Source: an uncultured Burkholderiales bacterium (GTDB lineage: Bacteria; Pseudomonadota; Gammaproteobacteria; Burkholderiales; Eutrophovitaceae). Taken from it: DNA of 64,000 nucleotides. Where the stretch lies: assembly GCA_951812315.1 (NCBI GenBank), contig CATOSA010000026.1, forward strand, positions 57,758 to 121,757, read 5' to 3'. A program made the position numbers and the translations under genes. Of this stretch, positions 36,266-44,851 are shown in pieces. Position 1 is the stretch's first letter, and each line of letters starts with the position of its first letter. Below the pieces are notes generated by a model, which was given only the letters and a program-made list of their open reading frames with translations, ran no database searches and was not told where the DNA came from.

Positions 36266-37765
36266 ATGGGTAAACCCGAACACTTTCCGTCCGAGACGGC
36301 AAAACCGGCAATTAGCAAGGCAGAACTCGTCAGGCGCTTGTCCTCCGTGCTGCCCGAGGCGTCTTTGCTGCACGAAGAAGAAGATCTCAGACCGTTCGAG
36401 TGCGACGGCCTCACCGCATACCGAAAGATTCCGCTGGTCGTTGCACTTCCGGAAAACGAGCGCCAGGTCCAGGCTGTTCTGGAAGTCTGTCACCGTGGGC
36501 GGGTGCCGGTGGTATTTCGCGGAGCAGGCACCGGCCTGTCCGGCGGCGCACTGCCCTACGAACACGGCGTGCTTCTGGGTCTGTCCAAACTCAAAAACAT
36601 ACTCGACATCGATCCGCTGGCGCGAATTGCACGAGTGCAGCCTGGCGTACGCAATGCGGCGATTTCAGAAGCCGCGTCCGTGCACGGCTTGTACTACGCA
36701 CCCGACCCGTCCAGCCAGATCGCCTGCTCGATCGGCGGCAACGTCGCCGAAAATTCCGGCGGTGTGCATTGCCTGAAATATGGCCTGACCGTGCACAACA
36801 TCATGAAGGTTCGATTTATCACGATCGACGGGGAGTTGCTGGAAATCGGAGGCGAAGGATTTGACGCGCCCGGTTACGACCTGCTGGCGCTGGTTACCGG
36901 TTCCGAAGGCCTGCTCGGCGTCGTCACCGAAATCACGGTCAAACTCCTGCCAAGCCCTGTCAAGGCGCAAGTTGTACTCGCGGCCTTTGACGACATCGGA
37001 AAAGCGGCGGACGCCGTTGCCAACATCATCGGTGCGGGAATCGTTCCTGCCGGACTTGAAATGATGGACAAGAAAGCAACCGGCGCGGTCGAGCAGTTTA
37101 TCGGTGCCGGCTACCCGCTCGACGCCGAGGCCACGCTCTTGTGCGAGTCCGACGGGACTGAAGAGGAAGTTGCCGACGAAATTTCACGCATGACCGACGT
37201 ACTTAATACCGCCGGTGCAACAGAGGTACGCATATCGAGGAACGAAGCTGAACGCCTCAAGCTGTGGGCCGGACGAAAATCAGCCTTCCCCGCAGTCGGG
37301 CGCATCCAGCCGGACTACTTTTGCCTGGATGGCACCATTCCACGAAAACAATTGTCGAACGTTCTGAAACGCATCGAAGAAATGGAAACCACGTTCAACC
37401 TGCAGTGCGCGAACGTATTTCATGCCGGCGACGGCAATCTGCATCCGCTGGTGATGTTCGACGCGAGTGACGACGACCAGTTGCACCGTGCCGAGAAGTA
37501 TGGCGCCGCCATACTCGAGCTCTGTGTCGAAGTCGGCGGCACCATTACTGGCGAGCACGGTGTGGGGATAGAGAAGATCAATCAAATGTGCGTGCAGTTT
37601 CAGACAAGAGAGTTGAACACGTTTCACGCGATCAAATTCGTGTTCGATGAACATGGCCTGCTCAACCCCGGAAAAGCCGTACCGACTCTGCAACGCTGCG
37701 CCGAGTTTGGCGCCATGCATGTACACGTTGGCGAGGAAAAATTTCCCGATCTACCGCGATTCTGA
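36266..37765 (+). CDS. glcD: glycolate oxidase subunit GlcD (FAD-linked)
   Basis: A 499-residue FAD-binding protein of the vanillyl-alcohol-oxidase fold. The flavin-binding segment VVFRGAGTGLSGGALPYEHG lies near residue 80. The C-terminal FAD-oxidase domain holds NVFHAGDGNLHPLVMFD and GTITGEHGVGIEKI. It is the flavoprotein that oxidises glycolate to glyoxylate, passing electrons to the membrane through GlcE and GlcF. The three genes follow in the usual D-E-F order. The length matches E. coli GlcD (499 aa). Confidence 0.95.
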   Translation: MGKPEHFPSETAKPAISKAELVRRLSSVLPEASLLHEEEDLRPFECDGLTAYRKIPLVVALPENERQVQAVLEVCHRGRVPVVFRGAGTGLSGGALPYEHGVLLGLSKLKNILDIDPLARIARVQPGVRNAAISEAASVHGLYYAPDPSSQIACSIGGNVAENSGGVHCLKYGLTVHNIMKVRFITIDGELLEIGGEGFDAPGYDLLALVTGSEGLLGVVTEITVKLLPSPVKAQVVLAAFDDIGKAADAVANIIGAGIVPAGLEMMDKKATGAVEQFIGAGYPLDAEATLLCESDGTEEEVADEISRMTDVLNTAGATEVRISRNEAERLKLWAGRKSAFPAVGRIQPDYFCLDGTIPRKQLSNVLKRIEEMETTFNLQCANVFHAGDGNLHPLVMFDASDDDQLHRAEKYGAAILELCVEVGGTITGEHGVGIEKINQMCVQFQTRELNTFHAIKFVFDEHGLLNPGKAVPTLQRCAEFGAMHVHVGEEKFPDLPRF

Positions 37766-37866
37766 GCGGCAGGTACCGGGGCACGCGCTTTAGCCCGCTG
37801 GCGCCACCACGCTAATCCGAGCGACGCATTTTTTGTCACTGATTAAACATCCTTTGGTCAATTAGT

Positions 37867-38916
37867 TTGTCAGACGTAATTCAACAATTCCAGGAAACCA
37901 TCCGCTCCGCTGCGACCCGCAGAGCGCCACTGCGCATACGCGGCAGCGGCTCAAAGGATTTTTACGGCCTTCATCTGGACGGCGATATTCTCGATACGCG
38001 CGCCTATAGCGGCATCGTTGAATACGAAGCAACGGAGCTCGTGTTTACCGCGCGCGCCGGAACGCCGCTGCGCGAAGTGCAGGAAGCACTCGCAGAAAAC
38101 GGGCAGACGTTGCCATTCGAACCGCCGCACTTCGGCCCGGATGCAACTTTCGGTGGTTGTATCGCTGCCGGGTTCTCCGGTCCGCGGCGCGCATACCAAG
38201 GGTCGGCACGCGATTTCGTGCTCGGCGTGCGCATGCTCAACAGCAGCGGAGAAGATCTGCGCTTTGGCGGCCAGGTCATGAAGAATGTGGCGGGCTATGA
38301 TGTCTCACGACTGATGGCCGGTTCGTTCGGCACGCTCGGACTGGTGCTCGAAATTTCAGTCAAGGTGTTGCCGGGCCCGGAAGTCGAGCAGACGCTGCAA
38401 TTTGGCATGGACGAATCTGCGGCCATTGAGGCAATGAACCGGTGGGCCGGACAACCGCTGCCTCTTTCAGCAACGTGTTATGTGGACAAAAGTCTTTATG
38501 TGCGATTGTCGGGCGCTGCGTCGGCAGTGTCTGCCGCGCAAAAGAAACTTGGCGGCGATGCCATTGAAGGCGATGCTTTCTGGTATTCGGTTCGCGAACA
38601 GACGCACCCGTTTTTCGCCGATGCCAAATCATTGTGGCGGCTGTCCCTCAAATCAACCAGCGCGCCGCTCGCGCTCGGCCCGACCCTGAGCGAATGGAAT
38701 GGGAGCTTACGCTGGATTACCGGAGCCGGTGAACTCGAACGCATGTACGCCTCTGCAGTCAGCGCCAATGGTCACGCCACCTTGTTCCGCAGCGGCGACG
38801 ATGTTGCCGCAATTCAGCAACTGGATATCGGCATGCTGACATTGAACAAGAAACTCAAACAGGCACTGGACCCGGAAGGAATATTCGGTCCGCGCCGCCT
38901 GCATGCACTATTTTGA
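37867..38916 (+). CDS. glcE: glycolate oxidase subunit GlcE
   Basis: A 349-residue FAD-binding PCMH-domain protein. It contains LRIRGSGSKDFYG near residue 22, FGPDATFGGCIAAGFSGPRR near 95 and FGGQVMKNVAGYDVSRLMAG near 138. This is the second FAD-binding subunit of the glycolate oxidase complex. The start is a TTG at 37867, chosen because MSDVIQQFQ aligns with the usual N-terminus and no ATG or GTG is nearby. It lies about 100 bases after glcD. Confidence 0.92.
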   Translation: MSDVIQQFQETIRSAATRRAPLRIRGSGSKDFYGLHLDGDILDTRAYSGIVEYEATELVFTARAGTPLREVQEALAENGQTLPFEPPHFGPDATFGGCIAAGFSGPRRAYQGSARDFVLGVRMLNSSGEDLRFGGQVMKNVAGYDVSRLMAGSFGTLGLVLEISVKVLPGPEVEQTLQFGMDESAAIEAMNRWAGQPLPLSATCYVDKSLYVRLSGAASAVSAAQKKLGGDAIEGDAFWYSVREQTHPFFADAKSLWRLSLKSTSAPLALGPTLSEWNGSLRWITGAGELERMYASAVSANGHATLFRSGDDVAAIQQLDIGMLTLNKKLKQALDPEGIFGPRRLHALF

Positions 38917-39097
38917 ACAATCGGCTCCCAGCATTGAGCGACGCTGCAAATAGCCGGAGCACGTCACGCCTTCAATCGCGAAACAAGTCAACAAATCAGT
39001 AACAAACAAATCAAAATAATTGGCGCGTCGACGCCGGTGCCGAAACAATCCAGCATAGTGCTTCACCCATAAGTAGCGCATCACCAACATCAGGTCC

Positions 39098-40348
39098 ATG
39101 AAAACTAACCTCGCCGAATCAATCCGCAATACTCCTGAAGGTCAGGAGGCCAATGACATTCTGCGCGCCTGTGTGCATTGTGGCTTTTGCACGGCAACGT
39201 GTCCGACCTATCAGCTGCTGGGCGACGAACTGGACAGCCCGCGAGGTCGTATCTACCTGATTAAGGAAGTAGTCGAAGGCAACGAAGTTACCGCCAAGAC
39301 ACAATTACACCTCGATCGCTGTCTGACCTGCCGATCGTGCGAAACGACATGTCCTTCAGGGGTTCGCTACGGCCGCCTCGTTGATATCGGCCGCAACATC
39401 GTCGATAAATACGTACCGCGTTCGCCCGTCGATGTCGCGATGCGCTCGGCATTGAACTTCGTACTTCCACGCCAGTACATCTTCAAACCCCTGCTCAGAG
39501 TAGGACAGGCGCTTCGACCCTTGTTGCCGGCATCGCTCAGCGGAAAGGTCCCGAATACGGTCGCCGCCAACACCACCTGGCCAGCGCCCCGGCATGCGCG
39601 CAAAATGCTGGTGCTCGATGGCTGCGTTCAACCCGCGCTCGCTCCCGATATCAATCCGGCGACAGCGCGGGTGCTCGACCGCATTGACATTTCGCTGATC
39701 AAAGCTGACGCCGCAGGTTGTTGCGGCGCAGTCACTTTTCATTTGAACAAGCAGGACGCGGCATTGAACTACATGCGCCGCAACATCGACGCATGGTGGC
39801 CGTTCGTTGAGCAAGGTGTGGAAGCAATCGTTATGACGGCAAGCGGTTGCGGCACGATGGTCAGGGATTACGCGCACCTGCTTGCCAACGACCCCGACTA
39901 TGCGGAAAAAGCGCAGCGCATTACAGATATGACGCGCGACATCAGCGAGATCATCAGCGGCGAATTGCCGGAACTAAAAAAGCAAGTCGAAGAGGTGCCT
40001 GCATTCGACCACGGCACGAAACCGCGAATTGCGTTTCATTCACCGTGTTCGCTGCAGCACGGACAACAACTTCGCGGCGGTGCGGAACAGGCATTGATGG
40101 CGGCCGGATTCGAACTGACCACAGTGCCGGACTCGCATTTGTGCTGCGGTTCAGCGGGCACGTATTCGATCTTGCAAGAAACACTGCCGAAGCGCTTGCT
40201 GAAGAACAAGGTCGCCGCGCTCGAATCAGGCCACCCGGTCGCAATCGCGACGGCGAACATCGGCTGCCTGACCCACATACAGAGTGGTAGCGAAATTCAG
40301 GTTCGTCACTGGATCGAATTGATTGACGAGCGATTGACAGCACGATGA
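39098..40348 (+). CDS. glcF: glycolate oxidase iron-sulfur subunit GlcF
   Basis: A 416-residue protein with two N-terminal 4Fe-4S clusters, CVHCGFCTATCPTYQ (about 26-38) and CLTCRSCETTCPSG (about 75-88). Two CCG-type cysteine-rich domains follow (DAAGCCGAVTFHLN and HLCCGSAGTYSILQ) that bind further clusters. It carries electrons from GlcDE to the quinone pool. The length equals that of E. coli GlcF (about 407). A 180-base gap precedes it; I saw no separate promoter there. Confidence 0.95.
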   Translation: MKTNLAESIRNTPEGQEANDILRACVHCGFCTATCPTYQLLGDELDSPRGRIYLIKEVVEGNEVTAKTQLHLDRCLTCRSCETTCPSGVRYGRLVDIGRNIVDKYVPRSPVDVAMRSALNFVLPRQYIFKPLLRVGQALRPLLPASLSGKVPNTVAANTTWPAPRHARKMLVLDGCVQPALAPDINPATARVLDRIDISLIKADAAGCCGAVTFHLNKQDAALNYMRRNIDAWWPFVEQGVEAIVMTASGCGTMVRDYAHLLANDPDYAEKAQRITDMTRDISEIISGELPELKKQVEEVPAFDHGTKPRIAFHSPCSLQHGQQLRGGAEQALMAAGFELTTVPDSHLCCGSAGTYSILQETLPKRLLKNKVAALESGHPVAIATANIGCLTHIQSGSEIQVRHWIELIDERLTAR

Positions 40349-40384
40349 TTTGGGTTGCTTCACCGACAGATAAGGGGACATACC

Positions 40385-41311
40385 ATGGCTAAAACCGCAT
40401 TTATCACCGGCGCAACATCAGGATTCGGAAAAGCTTCTGCGCGTCGCTTCGTCAAAGCGGGATGGCACGTAATCGGGACCGGCCGGCGTGCAGATCGATT
40501 GAATGCCCTGGTCGAAGAACTCGGTGCGGACAATATGCATGCTGCTTGCTTCGACATCAGTGACAGCGACGCGCTGAATGCCGCAGTCGCGGCGCTGCCC
40601 GACCGGTTCAAAAACATCGACCTGCTGATCAACAATGCAGGCCTGGCGCTCGGCACCGCTCCCGCGCAAAAAGCCGACCTTGAACAATGGCAAACGATGA
40701 TCGACACCAACGTGCGTGGACTGGTCACCCTCACCCACAAATTGTTGCCGACGCTGATCGAGCAAAAAGGCGCAATCATCAATGTCAGTTCGGTAGCGGC
40801 GAGCTATCCCTATCCGGGCGGCAACGTATATGGTGGAACCAAAGCGTTTGTTGTGCAGTTCTCACTCGGATTGCGTTCCGATCTTCACGGGACCGGCGTT
40901 CGCGTGACCTGCATCGAGCCCTGCATGACTGAAACCGAATTTACGCTGGTACGCACCAAAGGAAACCGGGACGCGTCCGACGCGCTATACAAAGGCGCCA
41001 ATCCAATGACCGGCGAAGACCTCGCCGAGACCATGCTCTGGATCGCTGAACAGCCTGCACATCTAAACATCAACCGCATCGAACTGATGCCCGTAAACCA
41101 ATCGTTCAGCCCGTTCCAGGTCTACCGCAGCGAAGCGAGCCGCGCAAAGAAACTGCGACGAAGCGTAGAGAACTGCGCAAAACAAGAGGTAGATCGGATT
41201 AGCGAAGCGCAATCCGATCTACGCCATATAAACGTACTTCCCCCCCTACTGAGCCGCCGGGCTACCCCCGGCATGACTGCTACGGCAGCAGTGCCAGATC
41301 TTGCCGAATGA
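40385..41311 (+). CDS. short-chain dehydrogenase (YdfG-like) with a repeat-derived C-terminal extension
   Basis: From the ATG at 40385 the protein is about 308 residues. It has the cofactor motif ITGATSGFGKASA, the NNAGL motif, and the catalytic Ser/Tyr/Lys set in INVSSVAASYPYPGG and VYGGTKAF. The body matches the NADP-dependent 3-hydroxy-acid dehydrogenase YdfG (248 aa), which reduces malonic semialdehyde-type substrates. The family normally ends soon after INRIELMPVNQSF. Here about 55 residues more are read through two repetitive DNA elements (41189-41222 and 41253-41291), so the tail is probably non-functional. It closes the glycolate gene run. Confidence 0.87.
   Translation: MAKTAFITGATSGFGKASARRFVKAGWHVIGTGRRADRLNALVEELGADNMHAACFDISDSDALNAAVAALPDRFKNIDLLINNAGLALGTAPAQKADLEQWQTMIDTNVRGLVTLTHKLLPTLIEQKGAIINVSSVAASYPYPGGNVYGGTKAFVVQFSLGLRSDLHGTGVRVTCIEPCMTETEFTLVRTKGNRDASDALYKGANPMTGEDLAETMLWIAEQPAHLNINRIELMPVNQSFSPFQVYRSEASRAKKLRRSVENCAKQEVDRISEAQSDLRHINVLPPLLSRRATPGMTATAAVPDLAE
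41189..41222. repeat. 34-bp REP-like palindrome
   Basis: Perfect 12-bp arms GTAGATCGGATT and AATCCGATCTAC surround the ten-base loop AGCGAAGCGC. Palindromes of the form TCGGATTAGCGAAGCGTAATCCGA are dispersed in many proteobacterial genomes (from memory). This copy lies inside the 3' part of the SDR reading frame. Confidence 0.85.
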
Positions 41312-41623
41312 CAAATAAAAGGACTGAACAACCCCGTCGGATCACGCTCAAGGCCTAACTCTACCTACGCACTAAAGAAGTCGTTTCCCCCTTCTGAGCC
41401 GCCGAGTAACGCAGGAGCGGCAGGGGTCTTCGGCGAGGACTGTCTGAGTCCGCGCGGTTTTCGCGCGGGCGAGTTCCGCAGCCGCCTGCCGCTTCGAGTA
41501 ACGCAGGGAATCCCGAAGGGACGGTTCAGTGGGGTGCCCTTCTCTTTGGTTACTTTCTCTTGGGCACGCAAGAGAAAGTAACGTGCCGCCGGGCTACCCC
41601 CGGCATGCCTGCTACGGCAGCAG
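41253..41623. repeat. complex intergenic repeat block with flanking 39-bp direct repeats
   Basis: Two 39-bp direct repeats beginning GCCGCCGGGCTACCCC (41253-41291 and 41585-41623, one mismatch) bracket about 290 bases. Inside are a hairpin CCGCGCG-GTTTT-CGCGCGG (41450-41468), two copies of GAGTAACGCAGG (near 41404 and 41495), and the long hairpin at 41549-41582. This resembles dispersed repeats that carry the string CTTTGGTTACTTTCTCTTGG in xanthomonad-like genomes, from memory. It holds no gene of its own. Confidence 0.75.
41549..41582. repeat. 14-bp perfect inverted repeat hairpin
   Basis: Arms GTTACTTTCTCTTG and CAAGAGAAAGTAAC flank the six-base loop GGCACG. It lies just downstream of the methyltransferase stop on the other strand and could act as a terminator-like stem, though no T-run follows. 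Confidence 0.8.
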
Positions 41624-41637
41624 CGCAAAACGATACG

Positions 41638-42504
41638 CTACGTCTGCGCAAGTTTTCGCCCTACGAACGTATGGCCGAGCGCCAGCAATTCCTGCGTCGA
41701 ATAGCCTTTCTGTCTCAGTTCGTCGAACATGACAGCGTCGAGCACGCGCTCCGATTCCAGGTTCAGCTCGTTCATCAGTACTTCGACGTCCGGAAGGTCG
41801 CGGCATGCCTCAAGGTATCTCGCTGCAGGTGTCTTGTTAAAGAACTGCGGATTCATCATGTAGCGAACATGATGAACAGCATCATGGCTGCCGGATGGGT
41901 TGGCAATACCATTTCGTTCGCAGAATTCTATGATCTCGTCTTCGCTCATGCGCAGATGAATCCACGGATACGACAAGAACATTCGCGTCTTGTGATGCCC
42001 ATAACGCGAATTCCACAAGGGCGCCGCAAGGCTGTAGATGATTCCGCCCGGCCGTGTAATGCGCGCAAACTCCCGAAACGCGGCGCCGATATTCGCGACG
42101 TGTTCCATCGTCGCATAGCTGTAAACAATGTCATAGACGTCATCGCGAATGCCGATACGTTCGGCTGAAGTGCGCAAATACGAGACACCCGGATGCGAAA
42201 AATCTGCACCGGTATCTTCCACGACGTCCAGGCCGTCGACTCGTGACACGCCCAGTTGGGTAATAAAGGCGGCGCACTCACGGCCAGTATTGCACCCAAC
42301 CACTAATACACGCCCCGGTTTCCCGCGCAGGTAACTTGCGGCGACACGGGTGTGATATTCGTGCAGGCTGTGCGGCGATTTGAGCCCCATCAGCTGATAA
42401 ACCCGCGGGTGACGCAGTCGCGCTCGAGCAGTTCTTGAAAGCGGTGCCTCCGCGAGCAAACGCAATCCGCGCACTGCTTTTCGCAAACCAATCGGCGATG
42501 CCAT
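41638..42504 (-). CDS. class I SAM-dependent methyltransferase
   Basis: A 288-residue protein. Motif I is RVLVVGCNTGRECAAF near residue 85, motif II lies at VDGLDVVEDT, and DIVYSYATMEHVANIGAAFR plus ITRPGGIIYSLAAP provide motifs IV and V of the Rossmann-fold methyltransferases. The C-terminal part (HKTRMFLSYPWIHLRMSEDE and beyond) is of the kind seen in methyltransferases of cell-surface glycan clusters. The acceptor is unknown. It is flanked by repeats on both sides and is not part of an operon. Confidence 0.85.
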   Translation of the reverse strand: MASPIGLRKAVRGLRLLAEAPLSRTARARLRHPRVYQLMGLKSPHSLHEYHTRVAASYLRGKPGRVLVVGCNTGRECAAFITQLGVSRVDGLDVVEDTGADFSHPGVSYLRTSAERIGIRDDVYDIVYSYATMEHVANIGAAFREFARITRPGGIIYSLAAPLWNSRYGHHKTRMFLSYPWIHLRMSEDEIIEFCERNGIANPSGSHDAVHHVRYMMNPQFFNKTPAARYLEACRDLPDVEVLMNELNLESERVLDAVMFDELRQKGYSTQELLALGHTFVGRKLAQT

Positions 42505-42557
42505 TTACGCTACGGTCCCTTTATCCTCGACAGGGAATGTTCGGGCAAGCGCGATCC

Positions 42558-42822
42558 AGGGAACCTTTGATCAATTCTCACGTGCTCAGAGGTTGACACA
42601 CGATCACTGGCGTTGTTGGCAGACTTGACAAGGTGACCTACATTGCCTGCGACGTCCGCCTGGCCAGTGAACGTGTGTCAACCTCCCGAAGGGCGCGTCG
42701 TACAAGGCCTGTAGACTGCGTTGCGACTTTTGGCAAGGTGACCTACATTGCCTGCCAGACGCGCCTTGCCACAGACCTTGGACGAGCGCGCTGAGTTCAT
42801 GACAATTGATCAAAGGTTCCCT
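42558..42822. mobile_element. 265-bp MITE-like element with nested inverted and direct repeats
   Basis: The ends are 32-bp imperfect inverted repeats (42558-42589 and 42791-42822, about 28 of 32 matching); the outer 19 bases, AGGGAACCTTTGATCAATT, match perfectly. Inside are two further large hairpins: P2 with arms 42590-42611 and 42663-42684 (21 of 22 paired, starting AGGTTGACACACG), and P3 with arms at about 42693-42712 and 42770-42790. The loop of each carries the same 22-bp direct repeat (42629-42650 and 42734-42755, containing GGTGACCTACATTGCC). No ORF of transposase size is present. No clear target-site duplication was found. The whole could fold as a three-way junction in DNA or RNA. 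Confidence 0.8.
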
Positions 42823-42882
42823 AGCCCTGCCGGCACGGCAACAGTCGCAACAATTATCCCTGAAATCGTACGAATGACCAGG

Positions 42883-43758
42883 CTACTGTGAACTCAGGAA
42901 ACGATACATGCCTTCAATATTCATTTCACGCCAGCTGTCGTAGGAGCCCCACTCGCGATAAGCCTCGAGCGTGACCGAACGTTTGATCTCGTCCAGCGAC
43001 TTTCCGGCGTCGATGCCAGCCTGCACACCGTCGCGAAGCGCTTCCAGATAACCGCGGTGCTCGACAATATCAACCGGTGTGCCCAGTGAGCTGTGCCCCG
43101 GCGCAAGAATGTCGTAGTCCAGCGTCTCGATCTTTTGCAACACATCAATCCAGCCGTCAAGATCGGCATCGCTCAGCGTGCGGTACGGCAGGCGCTTCGG
43201 GGCAACGATATCCACGACGAACAATGTACGCTCCTGCGGAAAATGCATCACGATCAGATTGTCTGAATGACTTGGTCCGAAGTACAGCAGCTCGACGCTC
43301 TTTCCACCCAGAAAAATCGTTTGGCGCTCACTGAATGTGACTTCCGGCAGCGCAGTGGGCACCCCGTCGGAAACAATTCGCGCCTTCGCGCGCTCATGCG
43401 CGACGACAGTCGCTGTATCGGCGAATATTTCGCCGCCGGATATGTGGTCCGCGTGACTGTGGCTGTAGACAAGATACTTGACCGGCTTGCCGGGGAAACG
43501 CGTGCCCAGCTCAGACTTGAGCCACGCCGCCGCCTCGGCGTTGATCGGATCGGTAGCAATGATTCCGTCGGGCGTCACCAGAAACACTGAAAAGTGATAC
43601 TGGTTCTGGAACCGGTACAAATCGCCCGCGATGTGGATGATGGCCCTGTTGGAATCAGTCTGCGCGACTGCGCTACCCGCAAGTACCGACAGAACGACCA
43701 GGCATGCCAATAGACCTCGCGAAATTATCTGACGCATTTGTCGTCTCCTCCTGATCAC
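42883..43758 (-). CDS. secreted MBL-fold metallo-hydrolase
   Basis: A 291-residue protein with a signal peptide (LLACLVVLSVLAGSAVAQTD). The metallo-beta-lactamase motif YSHSHADHISGG gives H100, H102, D104 and H105. Further metal ligands are expected in GPSHSDNLIVMHF and APGHSSLG. It is therefore a periplasmic binuclear zinc hydrolase. The sequence resembles the subclass B-like, quinoprotein-relay or glyoxalase-like periplasmic members rather than a clinical beta-lactamase. The substrate is unknown and there is no operon partner. Confidence 0.87.
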   Translation of the reverse strand: MIRRRRQMRQIISRGLLACLVVLSVLAGSAVAQTDSNRAIIHIAGDLYRFQNQYHFSVFLVTPDGIIATDPINAEAAAWLKSELGTRFPGKPVKYLVYSHSHADHISGGEIFADTATVVAHERAKARIVSDGVPTALPEVTFSERQTIFLGGKSVELLYFGPSHSDNLIVMHFPQERTLFVVDIVAPKRLPYRTLSDADLDGWIDVLQKIETLDYDILAPGHSSLGTPVDIVEHRGYLEALRDGVQAGIDAGKSLDEIKRSVTLEAYREWGSYDSWREMNIEGMYRFLSSQ

Positions 43759-44202
43759 GATCCATTGAACCTAAAGTCTACTCCTTGCTGTTCACGCCGG
43801 GGTAACGTATCGCCGACCTGACTTGGACAGCCGTGATCAATCTGTGCGCACAGGGGCATCAACGCCGCCCGCGACGGCGCATTGAAAAGACCGACGATTC
43901 CCCGAACCTGGATACTTCATTGGAGCCATGACAGTAGAATTCATGAATCCGGCAGCGCACTGCATAATGTATACTTCAGCCACGCGGTCGATGGTAACAA
44001 ACAGGTAATAATTCAGACGCAAGCTCATCGATCCCGAATGCGGACAAGGCGCCGGACATTCCTGAAAACTAACTGGAATGTGTAGAATACGACGCCTGCA
44101 GAGCGACGCCTGTCGACTTGCACCGCCGGGAAGTACAGATTCGGACTGGCGCGTGACATCTGCTGCAAATCAATGACATATAGCCGAGAGGAGATCCAAT
44201 TC
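43759..44202. other. intergenic region of about 440 bp
   Basis: It separates two divergent genes (MBL hydrolase and SRPBCC protein), so both promoters should lie here. No RNA, repeat or convincing promoter boxes were identified. The only site seen is the strong Shine-Dalgarno GAGAGGAGATCC before 44203. Confidence 0.35.
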
Positions 44203-44709
44203 ATGAAGACATTACTCAAACTGGCGCTGGCAAGCTTCGCTGCGCTCTCAATTAGCGCCCACGCCGATAACAAACTGAATTCCTATTTCTCGATCAATAT
44301 CGACGCAACGGCATCGAGCGTATGGGATATCGTCAAGGATTTCGGCGGCCTGAATAATTGGCACCCGATGTTTTCCAATGACGTCATCAAGTCCGGCACC
44401 AACAACCAGGTTGGGGCGGTCCGTACATTGACGATCAAGGACGGGCCCAGCTTCGATGAGCAGTTGATGGTCTGGGACGACTATGAGCGTCATTACACCT
44501 ATCGCGTCATCGATCCCAATCCGCTGCCGATCAAGAACTACTCGTCGACGATGAAAGTGATGCAACTTAGCCCAGGCGTGACCAACGTGACGTGGACCAG
44601 TTCGTACCAGAACAACTCTGGTGGCGAAATGTCAGACGACGATTTGATCGCGTTCCTCAACGGCGCCTATCAGGCGGGTCTCGAAGCGCTGAAGTTCGAA
44701 ATGGAATAA
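44203..44709 (+). CDS. secreted SRPBCC-fold protein
   Basis: About 168 residues from the ATG at 44203, chosen for the GAGAGGAG ribosome site directly upstream; a longer frame starts at 44173. A signal peptide (LLKLALASFAALSISAHA) precedes a START/Bet v 1-like fold. SINIDATASSVWDIVKDFGG is the first strand and helix, NWHPMF follows, and the C-terminal long helix is DLIAFLNGAYQAGLEALK. Such proteins bind a hydrophobic ligand in a central cavity (polyketide cyclase/dehydrase family). Secreted members are common but uncharacterised. Confidence 0.82.
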   Translation: MKTLLKLALASFAALSISAHADNKLNSYFSINIDATASSVWDIVKDFGGLNNWHPMFSNDVIKSGTNNQVGAVRTLTIKDGPSFDEQLMVWDDYERHYTYRVIDPNPLPIKNYSSTMKVMQLSPGVTNVTWTSSYQNNSGGEMSDDDLIAFLNGAYQAGLEALKFEME

Positions 44710-44726
44710 TTTACGAACGGAACACT

Positions 44727-44760
44727 GCAGCCTGCCGGAGAAAATTGGCAGGCTGCATTT
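44727..44760 (+). terminator. hairpin downstream of the SRPBCC gene
   Basis: Arms GCAGCCTGCC and GGCAGGCTGC (10 bp, perfect) with the loop GGAGAAAATT, followed by a short ATTT. It lies 18 bases after the stop codon. The T-run is weak, but the stem is strong. Confidence 0.65.
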
Positions 44761-44796
44761 GATCCGTACGACTTGCGCAACTCTGCACACGTCGGG

Positions 44797-44824
44797 AAAG
44801 CAAGCAGAAATGCTTGCTTTTTTT
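44797..44824 (+). terminator. second intrinsic terminator
   Basis: Arms AAAGCAAGCA and TGCTTGCTTT with a GAAA loop, followed by TTTT. It lies between the converging SRPBCC and serine hydrolase genes. The T-run orientation favours termination of plus-strand transcripts. Confidence 0.8.
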
Positions 44825-44851
44825 GTGCCCGGAGATTCAGGAGGAATGCCG

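Noticed and set aside
41529..41732. Plus-strand ORF with a GHARESNVPPGYPRHACYG-like sequence
   Set aside because: Translation of a dispersed DNA repeat; such spurious ORFs recur wherever this repeat occurs.
42604..42813. 69-aa ORF with repeated RQCRSPCQ motif
   Set aside because: The repeated motif only reflects the 22-bp direct repeat of the palindromic element.
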